From: Alphaproteobacteria bacterium
GTDB lineage: Bacteria > Pseudomonadota > Alphaproteobacteria > SMXQ01
DNA: 41,003 nt
Direction: 5' to 3'
NCBI GenBank assembly: GCA_027292975.1
Contig: JAPUGG010000274.1
Location: forward strand, 1 to 41,003
Shown here: positions 12,483 through 20,998 of the stretch, one piece after another
How the letters are laid out: every line of letters begins with the position of its first letter
Position numbering within the stretch: the stretch's first letter is position 1
Position numbers and translations under genes: made by a program
The notes under the pieces: model-generated
Database searches by the model: none
Told to the model about the DNA's origin: nothing
The model's input: only the letters and a program-made list of their open reading frames with translations

Positions 12483-12532
12483 CTAGAGCATTTTCCGGCC
12501 CAATTGAACCATTCGACCGGAAAATCCTCTAG
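12483..12532. repeat. REP-like palindrome (near-perfect 16-bp arms)
   Basis: CTAGAGCATTTTCCGG (12483-12498) vs reverse complement of CCGGAAAATCCTCTAG (12517-12532), one mismatch; related in sequence to the 20749-20989 element arms. Confidence 0.8.
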
Positions 12533-13224
12533 TCCGCCGGCCGGCCTGAAAATCGGCCGAGAAAGATGCTCACGGCGACGCCGAGAACGGCCCAGAACAC
12601 CGCCGAGGAGGTCATCGAAGCGGCCACGAAGGCGGCCACCAGCGCCGCCGGCAGGGCGGCGCCCGCGCCGGTGGCCGCTGCCGGCCCGCCGGCGATAAAC
12701 GGGAGCGCCAACAGGGCGAGGCCCGCGGCGCGCCAGCGCCGGCGCCCGGCAAAGACCACCAGGCCCAGGCCCGCCCCGGTGGCGCCCACCGCGCCCAGCC
12801 ACCACAATTGCCGCGTGGCGAGGTCGCTTTCGGCCATCCCCGGAAGGTGCGGAGGGACCACCAGGGCCGGGGCAAGGGTGAACACCGCAAACCCCGCGAT
12901 TCCCCAGAGGAGGCCCTCCATCACGGTGGGGTCGCGGCCGGAAAAGGCGATGGCGCCGGCCAGCAGGAGACCGAACCCGGCGCCCGTGAGCAGGCTGGCG
13001 GCCAGGGTCAAGCCGGCGCGCGCAAGGGATTGCCGCCGGCTGTCCGCCGCCACCACCACCGAGCCCGCCGAGCCCCCGCCGAGGCCCGCCCGGGCCAGGG
13101 CCGCCGCCTCGAAGATTTCCGCCTGGTGGATGAGTGGCACCACCTTCAGCGCCTGGACGGTGAACCCCACGGCGCCCGCGATTAGCCCTGCCATGATCCC
13201 GGCCAGCAGGATGCGGCGCATCAC
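12529..13224 (-). CDS. cbtA: CbtA-family cobalt transporter subunit
   Basis: MMRRILLAGIMAGLIAGAVGFTVQALKVVPLIHQAEIFEAA, multiple TM segments, HLPGMAESDLATRQLWWLGA; paired with cbtB. Confidence 0.85.
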   Translation of the reverse strand: MMRRILLAGIMAGLIAGAVGFTVQALKVVPLIHQAEIFEAAALARAGLGGGSAGSVVVAADSRRQSLARAGLTLAASLLTGAGFGLLLAGAIAFSGRDPTVMEGLLWGIAGFAVFTLAPALVVPPHLPGMAESDLATRQLWWLGAVGATGAGLGLVVFAGRRRWRAAGLALLALPFIAGGPAAATGAGAALPAALVAAFVAASMTSSAVFWAVLGVAVSIFLGRFSGRPAD

Positions 13225-13252
13225 CGCCCGGCCCCGTCAGTGGCAGGGGCCA

Positions 13253-13444
13253 TCAGTGGCAGGGGAAGGTGAAACCGTGGCGCACGTCATGGGCGGCGTC
13301 GTGGAGCAGGTCGGAATGGGCGAACCCGGTGCCCAGCAACAGGAACGACCCGAGCAGAACCGCGATCAGCCCCGCGGAAAGGTGTTGAGAATGGGTTCTC
13401 GCCCACGCGCCCGCCTTGGAATCCTCGTTCAATGACATGCCCAT
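13253..13444 (-). CDS. cbtB: CbtB-family cobalt transporter subunit (63 aa)
   Basis: One TM helix plus His-bearing tail FAHSDLLHDAAHDVRHGFTFPCH; immediately upstream of cbtA. Confidence 0.82.
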   Translation of the reverse strand: MGMSLNEDSKAGAWARTHSQHLSAGLIAVLLGSFLLLGTGFAHSDLLHDAAHDVRHGFTFPCH

Positions 13445-13450
13445 GGCGTT

Positions 13451-14161
13451 CTATTGAAAGAGTCCCTGGGCCGATGCCACGCGCCAGGCGATGGAAACGC
13501 CCAGCACCACGGTGGCGGCGCCGATCCCCGCGGTCAGGCCACGGAAGGCCACGCTCAGGCGGCCCGCGGTGAAGCGGAGCGGCAGGGCGATGGCGCAGGA
13601 CAGGATTGCCATGCCGACGACGGAACCGAGGCCGAACAGCAGCATGTAGGCGAACCCCAGCCACAGCGAGGAGATGGTGCCCAGGGTCAGCAACACCAAG
13701 GCGGCGGAGCCGGCCAGGCCGTGGACGAAGCCGACCAGCAGGGCGCGGATGGGAAGGCCCCTGGGATGGGCATGGTGATGGGCGGAGACATCATGACCGC
13801 CACCCGGCGCATGGCGATGGGCGTGGAAATGACGCGCACCGCCATGGGCATGGGCATGGAAATGGGCCTTGCGCCGCGTCAAGCGGACCATGACGTCGAG
13901 CCCGAGTCCGACCAGCATCAGGCCGACCACGAATTCCAGGATTAGGGCGACGGTTTCCGGCACCACCCAATCCAGCATCAGCACCACGGAGCCGATGAGG
14001 AACAAGGTCAGGGTATGACCGAGACCCCAGGCCACGCCCATCCGGGTGGTTTCGCCGATGGATTGAGAGCCCGAGGCCAAGCTTGCCACGGCGGCGACGT
14101 GGTCGGCTTCAAGGGCATGCTTCATGCCGATCAGAAAGCCGAGCCCCAAGACGGAAAGCAT
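13451..14161 (-). CDS. Nickel/cobalt (NiCoT/UreH-like) membrane transporter with His-rich loop
   Basis: HX4DH signature in GMKHALEADHVAAV; loop AHFHAHAHGGARHFHAHRHAPGGGHDVSAHHHAHPRG; six or so TM segments. Confidence 0.82.
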   Translation of the reverse strand: MLSVLGLGFLIGMKHALEADHVAAVASLASGSQSIGETTRMGVAWGLGHTLTLFLIGSVVLMLDWVVPETVALILEFVVGLMLVGLGLDVMVRLTRRKAHFHAHAHGGARHFHAHRHAPGGGHDVSAHHHAHPRGLPIRALLVGFVHGLAGSAALVLLTLGTISSLWLGFAYMLLFGLGSVVGMAILSCAIALPLRFTAGRLSVAFRGLTAGIGAATVVLGVSIAWRVASAQGLFQ

Positions 14162-14435
14162 GTGGTGGTCCTTCCCCGAAATTTTTCTTGGTGTTCCAAA
14201 GCGGTTGGCCGCGTGGGCATCATAGAAGAGGCCCCTGGCGAGTCAACCGAACGGCCTGAAATGCCCTCAGCCGCGGCCGCGCCTTGCCTTCAAATGGCCC
14301 TATTTGCCCTGTTCCGTAGCGCGGTTTCCCTGGTGCGCGGTTTCCCTATGGGTCCGCCGCCAAATCGTGCAAAATGAACCTGTTGTGGGCACCAGGAGTG
14401 TCGCTCACACCAACAACCTAAGAAAGGGATGATCA

Positions 14436-15152
14436 TTGGCCCGGACCATTGCTCTCGTTGACGACGATCAGAACATCCTGGTGTCGATTTCCATGTCGCT
14501 CGAGGCCGAGGGCTTCGACGTGACCACTTATACAGATGGCGTCAAGGCCTTGGAGGGGCTTGCCGATCATCCCGTGGATCTCGCCATTCTCGACATCAAA
14601 ATGCCGCGCATGGACGGCATGGAGCTGCTCAACCGCATCCGGCGCAACTCTCAGATTCCGGTCATCTTCCTCACGTCGAAGGACGACGAGTTGGACGAGC
14701 TTCTGGGACTGCGCATGGGCGCCGACGATTACATTCGCAAGCCCTTCTCCCAACGGCTTCTGCTCGAGCGGATCCGGGCGCTGCTGCGGCGATCGGAGGC
14801 CAATGCCGACCAGGGCAGGACCGATGGCGCCAACGGCGGTGGCCAAGAAGACTCCATGGCGCGGGGCGAACTGGTGCTTGATTCCGCACGCCATCTCTGT
14901 ACCTGGCGCCGGGAACAAGTGCAGCTCACGGTGACCGAATTCCTCATTCTCCGGTCGCTCGCCGAACGACCCGGTCACGTCAAGAATCGCGACCAGTTGA
15001 TGGACGCCGCCTATGGCGAGCATATCTACGTGGACGACCGCACCATCGACAGCCACATCAAGCGCTTGAGGCGCAAATTCAAGGCCGTGGATTCGCAGTT
15101 TGCCCAGATAGAAACCCTTTACGGCCTGGGCTATCGTTATCGCGAAGCCTGA
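14436..15152 (+). CDS. chvI: Two-component response regulator, OmpR family (ChvI-like)
   Basis: [37 protein letters not shown], winged-helix [18 protein letters not shown] start; adjacent to chvG-hprK. Confidence 0.92.
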   Translation: MARTIALVDDDQNILVSISMSLEAEGFDVTTYTDGVKALEGLADHPVDLAILDIKMPRMDGMELLNRIRRNSQIPVIFLTSKDDELDELLGLRMGADDYIRKPFSQRLLLERIRALLRRSEANADQGRTDGANGGGQEDSMARGELVLDSARHLCTWRREQVQLTVTEFLILRSLAERPGHVKNRDQLMDAAYGEHIYVDDRTIDSHIKRLRRKFKAVDSQFAQIETLYGLGYRYREA

Positions 15153-15208
15153 TCGGGGGCGGCGCGCGCGCATGATGCGGGGCCCCTGGCGGAAAGCAGC
15201 CGGAGAGA

Positions 15209-16924
15209 ATGGCGGTCGAAACAACCAACAGGGACTCAACGGGTGAGAGGCGCGGGCGCGGCCGGGTTCGCGACCGCGACCGGGTTCGCACCCGGGAGCC
15301 TCGGCCGCGGGCAGCGGCCAAGCCCCCGGCGCGCTTCCGATCCCTGACCTGGCGCGTGCTCGCGGTCAACCTGTTGGGGCTGGCGATCCTCGCCGCCGGG
15401 CTGCTCTACCTCGATCGCTACAAGCAGTCACTGATCCGCGGCCAACTGGATTCTCTCGCCATCCAGGGCGGTATTTTCGCCGCCGCCCTGGGCGAGGCGG
15501 CGGTGACTTCCAACCCGCAGGAGGGCCGCGATTTACTGACCGTCCAGGCGCGGCCCATGGTGCGTCGGCTCGCCACTCCCGCGGGCTTGAGGGCCCGGCT
15601 GTTCGCCGCCAATGGCGATATCATCGCCGATTCGCGGTATTACGGGACCGCCGGCGGCAAGGTCCAGGTCGCCGTTCTGCCGCCGCCGTCCCGGGGCCGC
15701 ACCTTCGGGGGCTCGGTGGTGGATTTCTATGACTGGGTGGTACGCCAGTTTCCCGACCGCCACAGCTATCCCCCCTATATCGAACTTGCCGAACCCCGGG
15801 CCAATCACTACGCCGTGACCAAGAAGGCGATGATGGGAGAGATCGGCCGGGAGGTCCAGATCGACGAGAACGGCCGGCTGGTGATGCTGGTGGCGGTTCC
15901 CGTGCAGCACTACAAGCAGGTGCTCGGCGCGCTGGTGCTTTCGGTGGATGAGGAAGGGATAGAAAAAAGCCTGCGCAGCGTGCGGCTCGAGATCCTGACG
16001 GTGTTCGCCGGGGTCATCTTCGTAACCGTCCTGCTGTCGCTCTGGCTCGCCGGCACCATCGCCCGGCCGGTGCGCCTGCTTGCCGCCGCCGCCGACCGGG
16101 TACGTTCCGGCCGGGGCCGGGAATCGGAAATTCCCGACTTCACCAAGAGAGGCGACGAAATCGGCGCCCTCTCCGCCTCGCTCAGGGACATGACCCACGC
16201 GTTGTGGACCCGCATGGAAGCGATCGAAAGTTTCGCCGCCGACGTCGCCCATGAAATAAAGAACCCGTTGACCAGCCTGCGCAGCGCCGTCGAAACCGCC
16301 GCCCGGCTCGACGATGCCGATCAGCAACAACGCCTGATGACGATCATCCTCGACGATGTCGAGCGCCTCGACCGGTTGATCACGGATATCTCCGACGCGT
16401 CCAGGCTCGACGCGGAACTGTCGCGCGCGGACATGACGACCGTGGATATCAGGGGCTTGCTCACGACCCTGATGGAGGTCGAACTGATCGCCAGCGAGGG
16501 GCGCGGCGGCGACGCGCCCAAGCTTCGCCTCGATCTGCCCGAAGACGAGCCGCTCCGTGTGGTGGGCTTGGAGGACCGCATCGCCCAGGTGCTGCGCAAT
16601 CTGATCTCCAACGCGGTCTCCTTCTCGCCGCCGGGCGGCACCATCGGCCTAAGCTGCCGACGTCGGGACGCGAGCATCCACATCGTCGTCGAGGATGAGG
16701 GCCCGGGGCTGCCGCCGGCCATGTTGGAGGCGGTCTTCCAGCGCTTCTATACCGAACGCCCCGAAGGCGAGAAGTTCGGCACCCATTCCGGGCTGGGGCT
16801 GTCCATTTCCATGCAGATCGTCACCGCCCACCATGGGCACATCCGCGCCGAGAACGTGGAGCGCGACGGGGCCGTCACCGGGGCCCGTTTCATCGTCACC
16901 CTGCCGGCGGCGGCCGATGACTGA
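15209..16924 (+). CDS. chvG: Sensor histidine kinase (ChvG-like)
   Basis: Two TM, HAMP-like region, H-box DVAHEIKNPLTSLRSAVETAA, N-box NLISNAVSFSP, GLGLSIS. Confidence 0.92.
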   Translation: MAVETTNRDSTGERRGRGRVRDRDRVRTREPRPRAAAKPPARFRSLTWRVLAVNLLGLAILAAGLLYLDRYKQSLIRGQLDSLAIQGGIFAAALGEAAVTSNPQEGRDLLTVQARPMVRRLATPAGLRARLFAANGDIIADSRYYGTAGGKVQVAVLPPPSRGRTFGGSVVDFYDWVVRQFPDRHSYPPYIELAEPRANHYAVTKKAMMGEIGREVQIDENGRLVMLVAVPVQHYKQVLGALVLSVDEEGIEKSLRSVRLEILTVFAGVIFVTVLLSLWLAGTIARPVRLLAAAADRVRSGRGRESEIPDFTKRGDEIGALSASLRDMTHALWTRMEAIESFAADVAHEIKNPLTSLRSAVETAARLDDADQQQRLMTIILDDVERLDRLITDISDASRLDAELSRADMTTVDIRGLLTTLMEVELIASEGRGGDAPKLRLDLPEDEPLRVVGLEDRIAQVLRNLISNAVSFSPPGGTIGLSCRRRDASIHIVVEDEGPGLPPAMLEAVFQRFYTERPEGEKFGTHSGLGLSISMQIVTAHHGHIRAENVERDGAVTGARFIVTLPAAADD

Positions 16925-17375
16925 GCTCGCCGAATGCACCGTTCACGGCACCTGCGTCGTCATCGGCGATGCCGGAATCCTGATCCGGGGCGGGCCCGGG
17001 GCGGGCAAGTCCGACCTGGCGCTGCGTTTGATCGACGATGGCGCGCGGTTGGTGTCCGACGATCAGGTGCGGCTCCAGAATCGCGGCGGCGCCGTCATCG
17101 CTTCGGCGCCCGATGCCACCAAAGAGATGATCGAAGTCAACGGCATTGGGCTGATTCGCTTGGACGCCGAGCGCATCACCGGCGAGGCCCACTTGGCGCT
17201 CCTGGTGGACCTGGTGGGGGCCGGCGGGATCGAGCGTCTGCCGCGGCCCCAAGTTGAAACCGTGTTGGGCGTTAGCCTCCCGCGCATCGCGCTTTCGCCT
17301 TTCGAGGCCTCGGCACCGGCCAAGCTGCGGCTTGCGGCGGGCCGGGGCACCGGGTCTATAATGACCGCCCCATGA
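16917..17375 (+). CDS. hprK: HPr kinase/phosphorylase, short alphaproteobacterial form
   Basis: GGPGAGKSDLALRLIDDGARLVSDDQVRL; internal ATG at 16917 within the longer ORF, overlapping the chvG end. Confidence 0.92.
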   Translation: MTELAECTVHGTCVVIGDAGILIRGGPGAGKSDLALRLIDDGARLVSDDQVRLQNRGGAVIASAPDATKEMIEVNGIGLIRLDAERITGEAHLALLVDLVGAGGIERLPRPQVETVLGVSLPRIALSPFEASAPAKLRLAAGRGTGSIMTAP

Positions 17376-17439
17376 CGCTCGATCGCCGTCGGCCGCCGAG
17401 GAGCAGGTCCCGACCCATGCCCCGCCATGAACCCATGAA

Positions 17440-18357
17440 ATGACCGCCGCGCGCGACCGTGGCATTCCGCCCAGGCGACGGCTGGTGCTGGTCACCGGCA
17501 TGTCGGGCGCGGGGCGATCATCGGCCTTGAAGACATTCGAGGACATCGGCTTCGACGCGGTCGACAATATGCCGCTGGCATTGTTGGGCAACCTCACCTC
17601 CGGGGCACCCGCGCTGTCCCGTGATGTGGCCGTGGGGGTCGATATCCGGACGCGGGATTTCGGGGTCGGCTCCCTGGTCGCGGAAATGGATCGGGTCATG
17701 GCCGACGGCGGCATCGAGGTACGGCTGGTGTTTTTCGATTCCTCCGATGAGGTGCTGCAGCGGCGCTTCACCGAATCCCGGCGGCCCCATCCTTTGGCCG
17801 CGGACCGGCCTGTGCTCGACGGCATCGCGCGGGAGCGGCAAATGCTCAGGGCCCTGCGCGAGCGGGCGGACCTGATCATCGACACCACGGAATTGACCCC
17901 GAGCGAGTTGCGGCGCATTCTCACCGGCCATTTCAACGACGTCGAGCCCAACGGGTTGACCGCTTTCGTGACGTCTTTTTCGTACCGCAACGGCATACCG
18001 CGGGAAGCCGACTTGGTGTTCGATGTCCGGTTTCTCGCCAATCCCCATTACGACGAAGAACTCCAACCGATGACCGGGACGGCGCCGGAGGTGGGTGCCT
18101 TTATCGCCGAGGACCCGCAATTCGAGCCTTTCTTCGGCGCGCTCACGGGGCTCATGGAGGTGCTGATGCCGGGCTACATCAAGGAAGGGAAGAGCTACCT
18201 GACAATCGCCATCGGCTGTACCGGCGGGCGCCACCGTTCGGTCTATGTGGCCGAGCGTCTCGGCGAATGGCTCAAGGGGGAATCGCTCAACGTCGAGGTC
18301 GCTCATCGTGACGCCGAGGACGCTGCCCAACACCCGCGAGGGGATGATCATCGATGA
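17440..18357 (+). CDS. rapZ: RNase adapter protein RapZ (YvcJ family)
   Basis: VTGMSGAGRSSALKTFEDIGFDAVDNMPL, SFSYRNGIPREADLVFDVRFLANPHYDEEL, IAIGCTGGRHRSVYVAE. Confidence 0.96.
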   Translation: MTAARDRGIPPRRRLVLVTGMSGAGRSSALKTFEDIGFDAVDNMPLALLGNLTSGAPALSRDVAVGVDIRTRDFGVGSLVAEMDRVMADGGIEVRLVFFDSSDEVLQRRFTESRRPHPLAADRPVLDGIARERQMLRALRERADLIIDTTELTPSELRRILTGHFNDVEPNGLTAFVTSFSYRNGIPREADLVFDVRFLANPHYDEELQPMTGTAPEVGAFIAEDPQFEPFFGALTGLMEVLMPGYIKEGKSYLTIAIGCTGGRHRSVYVAERLGEWLKGESLNVEVAHRDAEDAAQHPRGDDHR

Positions 18358-18812
18358 CCAGAGGTGGGGGTAGCAAAAGCGAAGACAAAACGGATCACGG
18401 TGTTGTCGGTCTTGTCCTGGTGACCCACGGGGCGGTAGGCGTTGCCTTGCTGGAGGCGCTGGAGAATATCGTCGGCGGCCAGGACAACGTGGTCTCGGTC
18501 TCGATCCAGCCCGACGACGACGTCGAGGCCCGCAGGGCCGAAATTCTCGACGCCATCGCCCGCGTGGGGGCCGGAGGTGGCTGCATCTTGATGACCGATA
18601 TGTTCGGCGGCACGCCCTCGAACCTCGCCCTTTCGGCCATGGGGGAAGAGGCGGTGGATGTCATCGCCGGGGTCAACCTGCCGATGCTGATCAAATTTGC
18701 CTCGGTCCGGGCCAGCGCCCCGCTCGCCGATGTCGTCGCCCAGGTGCAAGATGCGGGGCGGAAATACATCAATGTCGCTTCCTCCTTCCTCAACCCACCG
18801 GAGCCCGATTGA
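18354..18812 (+). CDS. PTS mannose-family EIIA component
   Basis: LVLVTHGAVGVALLEALENIVG (active His), ILMTDMFGGTPSNLAL. Confidence 0.92.
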   Translation: MTRGGGSKSEDKTDHGVVGLVLVTHGAVGVALLEALENIVGGQDNVVSVSIQPDDDVEARRAEILDAIARVGAGGGCILMTDMFGGTPSNLALSAMGEEAVDVIAGVNLPMLIKFASVRASAPLADVVAQVQDAGRKYINVASSFLNPPEPD

Positions 18813-18823
18813 AGGACCGGAAC

Positions 18824-19114
18824 ATGACAGGGTCCGATCGCCGGCCATGGCGGTCACGGACGGTGACCATCACCGGCGAACTCGGCCTCCATGCCCGGCC
18901 CGCCGCGCTCTTCGTCAAGCTGGCCGGCGCCTTCGATGCCGAGATCACGGTCGCCAACAAAAGCGGCGTGGTGTCGGGCGGCTCGATCATGGGACTGATG
19001 ATGCTGGCCGCGGCATCGGGGACGGAACTCGACATAACCGCGCGCGGGCCGGAAGCCGACCAGGCGCTGGACGCCCTGGTCGGCTTGGTCGAGGGCGGGT
19101 TCCAACGCGGTTGA
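18824..19114 (+). CDS. HPr family phosphocarrier protein
   Basis: GELGLHARPAALFVKLA (His site), SGGSIMGLMMLAAASGTEL (Ser site); ATG at 18824 inside ORF 18809-19114. Confidence 0.92.
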   Translation: MTGSDRRPWRSRTVTITGELGLHARPAALFVKLAGAFDAEITVANKSGVVSGGSIMGLMMLAAASGTELDITARGPEADQALDALVGLVEGGFQRG

Positions 19115-19146
19115 GCGGCGCCGGCCCCGGCGGCCCCCCGGCGTCT

Positions 19147-19180
19147 CCCGGGGAAGGCTCCGCCCCCGGGTGCCCTTTTT
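19147..19180 (+). terminator. Rho-independent terminator-like hairpin after HPr gene
   Basis: CCCGGGG-loop-CCCCGGG followed by TGCCCTTTTT. Confidence 0.65.
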
Positions 19181-19234
19181 CGGAGAAATTTACCGCACGA
19201 ACCGGCTAATTCTTCTTGCAAACGGCCATATATA

Positions 19235-19260
19235 AAAATATAAGGCTCTCTTTATATTTT
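19235..19260. promoter_or_regulatory. AT-rich palindrome, candidate operator upstream of ahcY
   Basis: AAAATATAA GGCTCTCT TTATATTTT: perfect 9-bp inverted repeat in a GC-rich context, about 90 bp upstream of the ahcY start. Confidence 0.55.
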
Positions 19261-19346
19261 GTTAAACCGTGGCATCGACAATACGCCGATCAAAGGACCC
19301 GTCCGCGGCCCCGATCGGCGCCGAGGGGCGCGCAAGGAGACCAATC

Positions 19347-20663
19347 GTGAGTGACCAATCCAGCATCGGGGACGGCGGCGCCGGCTACAAGGTCGCCGAT
19401 ATCGGCTTGGCCGAATGGGGCCGCAAGGAAATCTCCATCGCCGAAACGGAAATGCCGGGATTGATGGCGCTGCGCGAGGAGTATGGCGCCGCGCAGCCCC
19501 TCAAGGGCGCGCGCATCGCCGGCTGCCTGCATATGACCATCCAGACCGCGGTGCTGATCGAGACACTGATCAACCTCGGCGCCGATCTGCGTTGGAGTTC
19601 GTGCAACATCTTCTCGACCCAGGACCACGCCGCGGCGGCCATCGCCGCCGCCGCCATTCCCGTCTTTGCCTGGAAGGGGGAGACCGAAGAGGAGGCCGTG
19701 TGGTGCATCGAGCAGACCATCGACGGCCCCGACGGATGGCGGCCAAATATGATCCTCGATGACGGCGGCGACCTCACCAGGATCATGCACCATGAACATC
19801 CGGAACTGATGGCCGACGTGAAGGGCATCTCCGAAGAGACCACCACCGGCGTCATCCGTCTGTCCGAAATGCAGAAGCGCGGCGAACTGTTGGCGCCCGC
19901 CATCAACGTCAACGATTCCGTCACAAAGTCCAAATTCGACAATCTCTATGGCTGCCGGGAGAGCCTGATCGACGGCATCAAGCGGGCCACCGACGTCATG
20001 CTGGGCGGCAAGACCGCGGTGGTGGCCGGCTACGGCGACGTCGGCAAGGGCTGCGTCGCGGCCCTGGCCGGCCAGGGGGCGCGCGTCATCGTCACCGAAA
20101 TCGACCCCATCTGCGCCCTTCAGGCAGCCATGGAAGGCCATCAGGTGATGACCATGGACCAGGCCGCCCCGCTGGGCGATCTGTTCGTCACCGCCACCGG
20201 CAATATCGACGTCGTGACCATCGATCATATGCGCGCCATGAAGGACCGCGCCATCGTCTGCAACATCGGCCATTTCGATAGCGAGATCCAAATCAACGCG
20301 CTGCGCAACATGTCTTGGGACGAGATCAAGCCCCAGGTCCATGAGGTGACCTTGCCCGACGGTAAGCGGCTGATCATATTGGCCGAAGGGCGGCTGGTGA
20401 ACCTGGGCTGCGCCACCGGCCATCCCAGCTTCGTCATGAGCTTCTCGTTCACCAACCAGGTCATCGCCCAGATCGAGTTGTGGCAGAACCATGAAAAATA
20501 TGGCAGGGAGGTGTACTTCCTGCCCAAGAATCTGGACGAAAAAGTAGCGCGGCTCCACCTCGACCACGTCGGCGTGCGCCTGACCCAGCTGACCCGGGAA
20601 CAGGCCGAGTATATCGCCGTCCCCTCGGACGGCCCCTTCAAGCCGGATCACTACCGCTACTAG
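19347..20663 (+). CDS. ahcY: Adenosylhomocysteinase
   Basis: GTG start at 19347 preceded by [82 protein letters not shown]-terminus. Confidence 0.97.
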   Translation: MSDQSSIGDGGAGYKVADIGLAEWGRKEISIAETEMPGLMALREEYGAAQPLKGARIAGCLHMTIQTAVLIETLINLGADLRWSSCNIFSTQDHAAAAIAAAAIPVFAWKGETEEEAVWCIEQTIDGPDGWRPNMILDDGGDLTRIMHHEHPELMADVKGISEETTTGVIRLSEMQKRGELLAPAINVNDSVTKSKFDNLYGCRESLIDGIKRATDVMLGGKTAVVAGYGDVGKGCVAALAGQGARVIVTEIDPICALQAAMEGHQVMTMDQAAPLGDLFVTATGNIDVVTIDHMRAMKDRAIVCNIGHFDSEIQINALRNMSWDEIKPQVHEVTLPDGKRLIILAEGRLVNLGCATGHPSFVMSFSFTNQVIAQIELWQNHEKYGREVYFLPKNLDEKVARLHLDHVGVRLTQLTREQAEYIAVPSDGPFKPDHYRY

Positions 20664-20672
20664 GGCACGAGG

Positions 20673-20715
20673 GCCTTTCCCGGCCAACGCGTGGGCCGGG
20701 AAAGGCGATGCTTTT
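20673..20715 (+). terminator. Terminator-like hairpin after ahcY
   Basis: GCCTTTCCCGGCC-AACGCGTG-GGCCGGGAAAGGC perfect 13-bp stem (20673-20706) followed by GATGCTTTT. Confidence 0.65.
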
Positions 20716-20748
20716 CGCCAACGGCTTGTGGGCGGCCGGGGAGAGGCC

Positions 20749-20989
20749 GAGAGCATTTCCGGGCCAGATTGAACCATTTGACCGGGATGATTTTGCCCCA
20801 AGGCTAGGCGCGCGTCGCATGGCGATGTGGGGCATCGGCGAAGGTGGGCAACAACGCCTCGGGGTAAAAGCACCCGGCCTTTGGTGGGGCTCGTCATGCG
20901 AAGCGTGCATCCGCACGACGCCCCGCGTCTGCCCTGGAAACCGATGAGCACCCATCAAATTGATTCAATCTGGCCCGGAAGTGCTCTAG
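20749..20989. repeat. ~240-bp intergenic element bounded by ~31-33-bp imperfect terminal inverted repeats (MITE/REP-composite-like)
   Basis: Left arm 20749-20779 GAGAGCATTTCCGGGCCAGATTGAACCATTT; right arm 20957-20989 reverse complement CTAGAGCACTTCCGGGCCAGATTGAATCAATTT; internal inverted repeat TTTTGCCCCAAGGC (20791-20804) / GCCTCGGGGTAAAA (20856-20869). Confidence 0.75.
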
Positions 20990-20998
20990 ACTGCCGCC

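Noticed and set aside
12566-13435. 289-aa plus-strand ORF opposite cbtA/cbtB
   Set aside because: Low-complexity Arg/Pro/Ala-rich shadow of the membrane-protein genes on the minus strand.
14162-14435. Possible cobalamin riboswitch upstream of the Ni/Co transporter
   Set aside because: GCCAGGGG is present on the minus strand but I could not identify a B12-box or the conserved core; insufficient support by eye.
17440-17540. RapZ Walker A has Arg (GMSGAGRS) instead of Lys
   Set aside because: From recall, GAGRS variants are common among alphaproteobacterial RapZ proteins, so not treated as unusual without an alignment.
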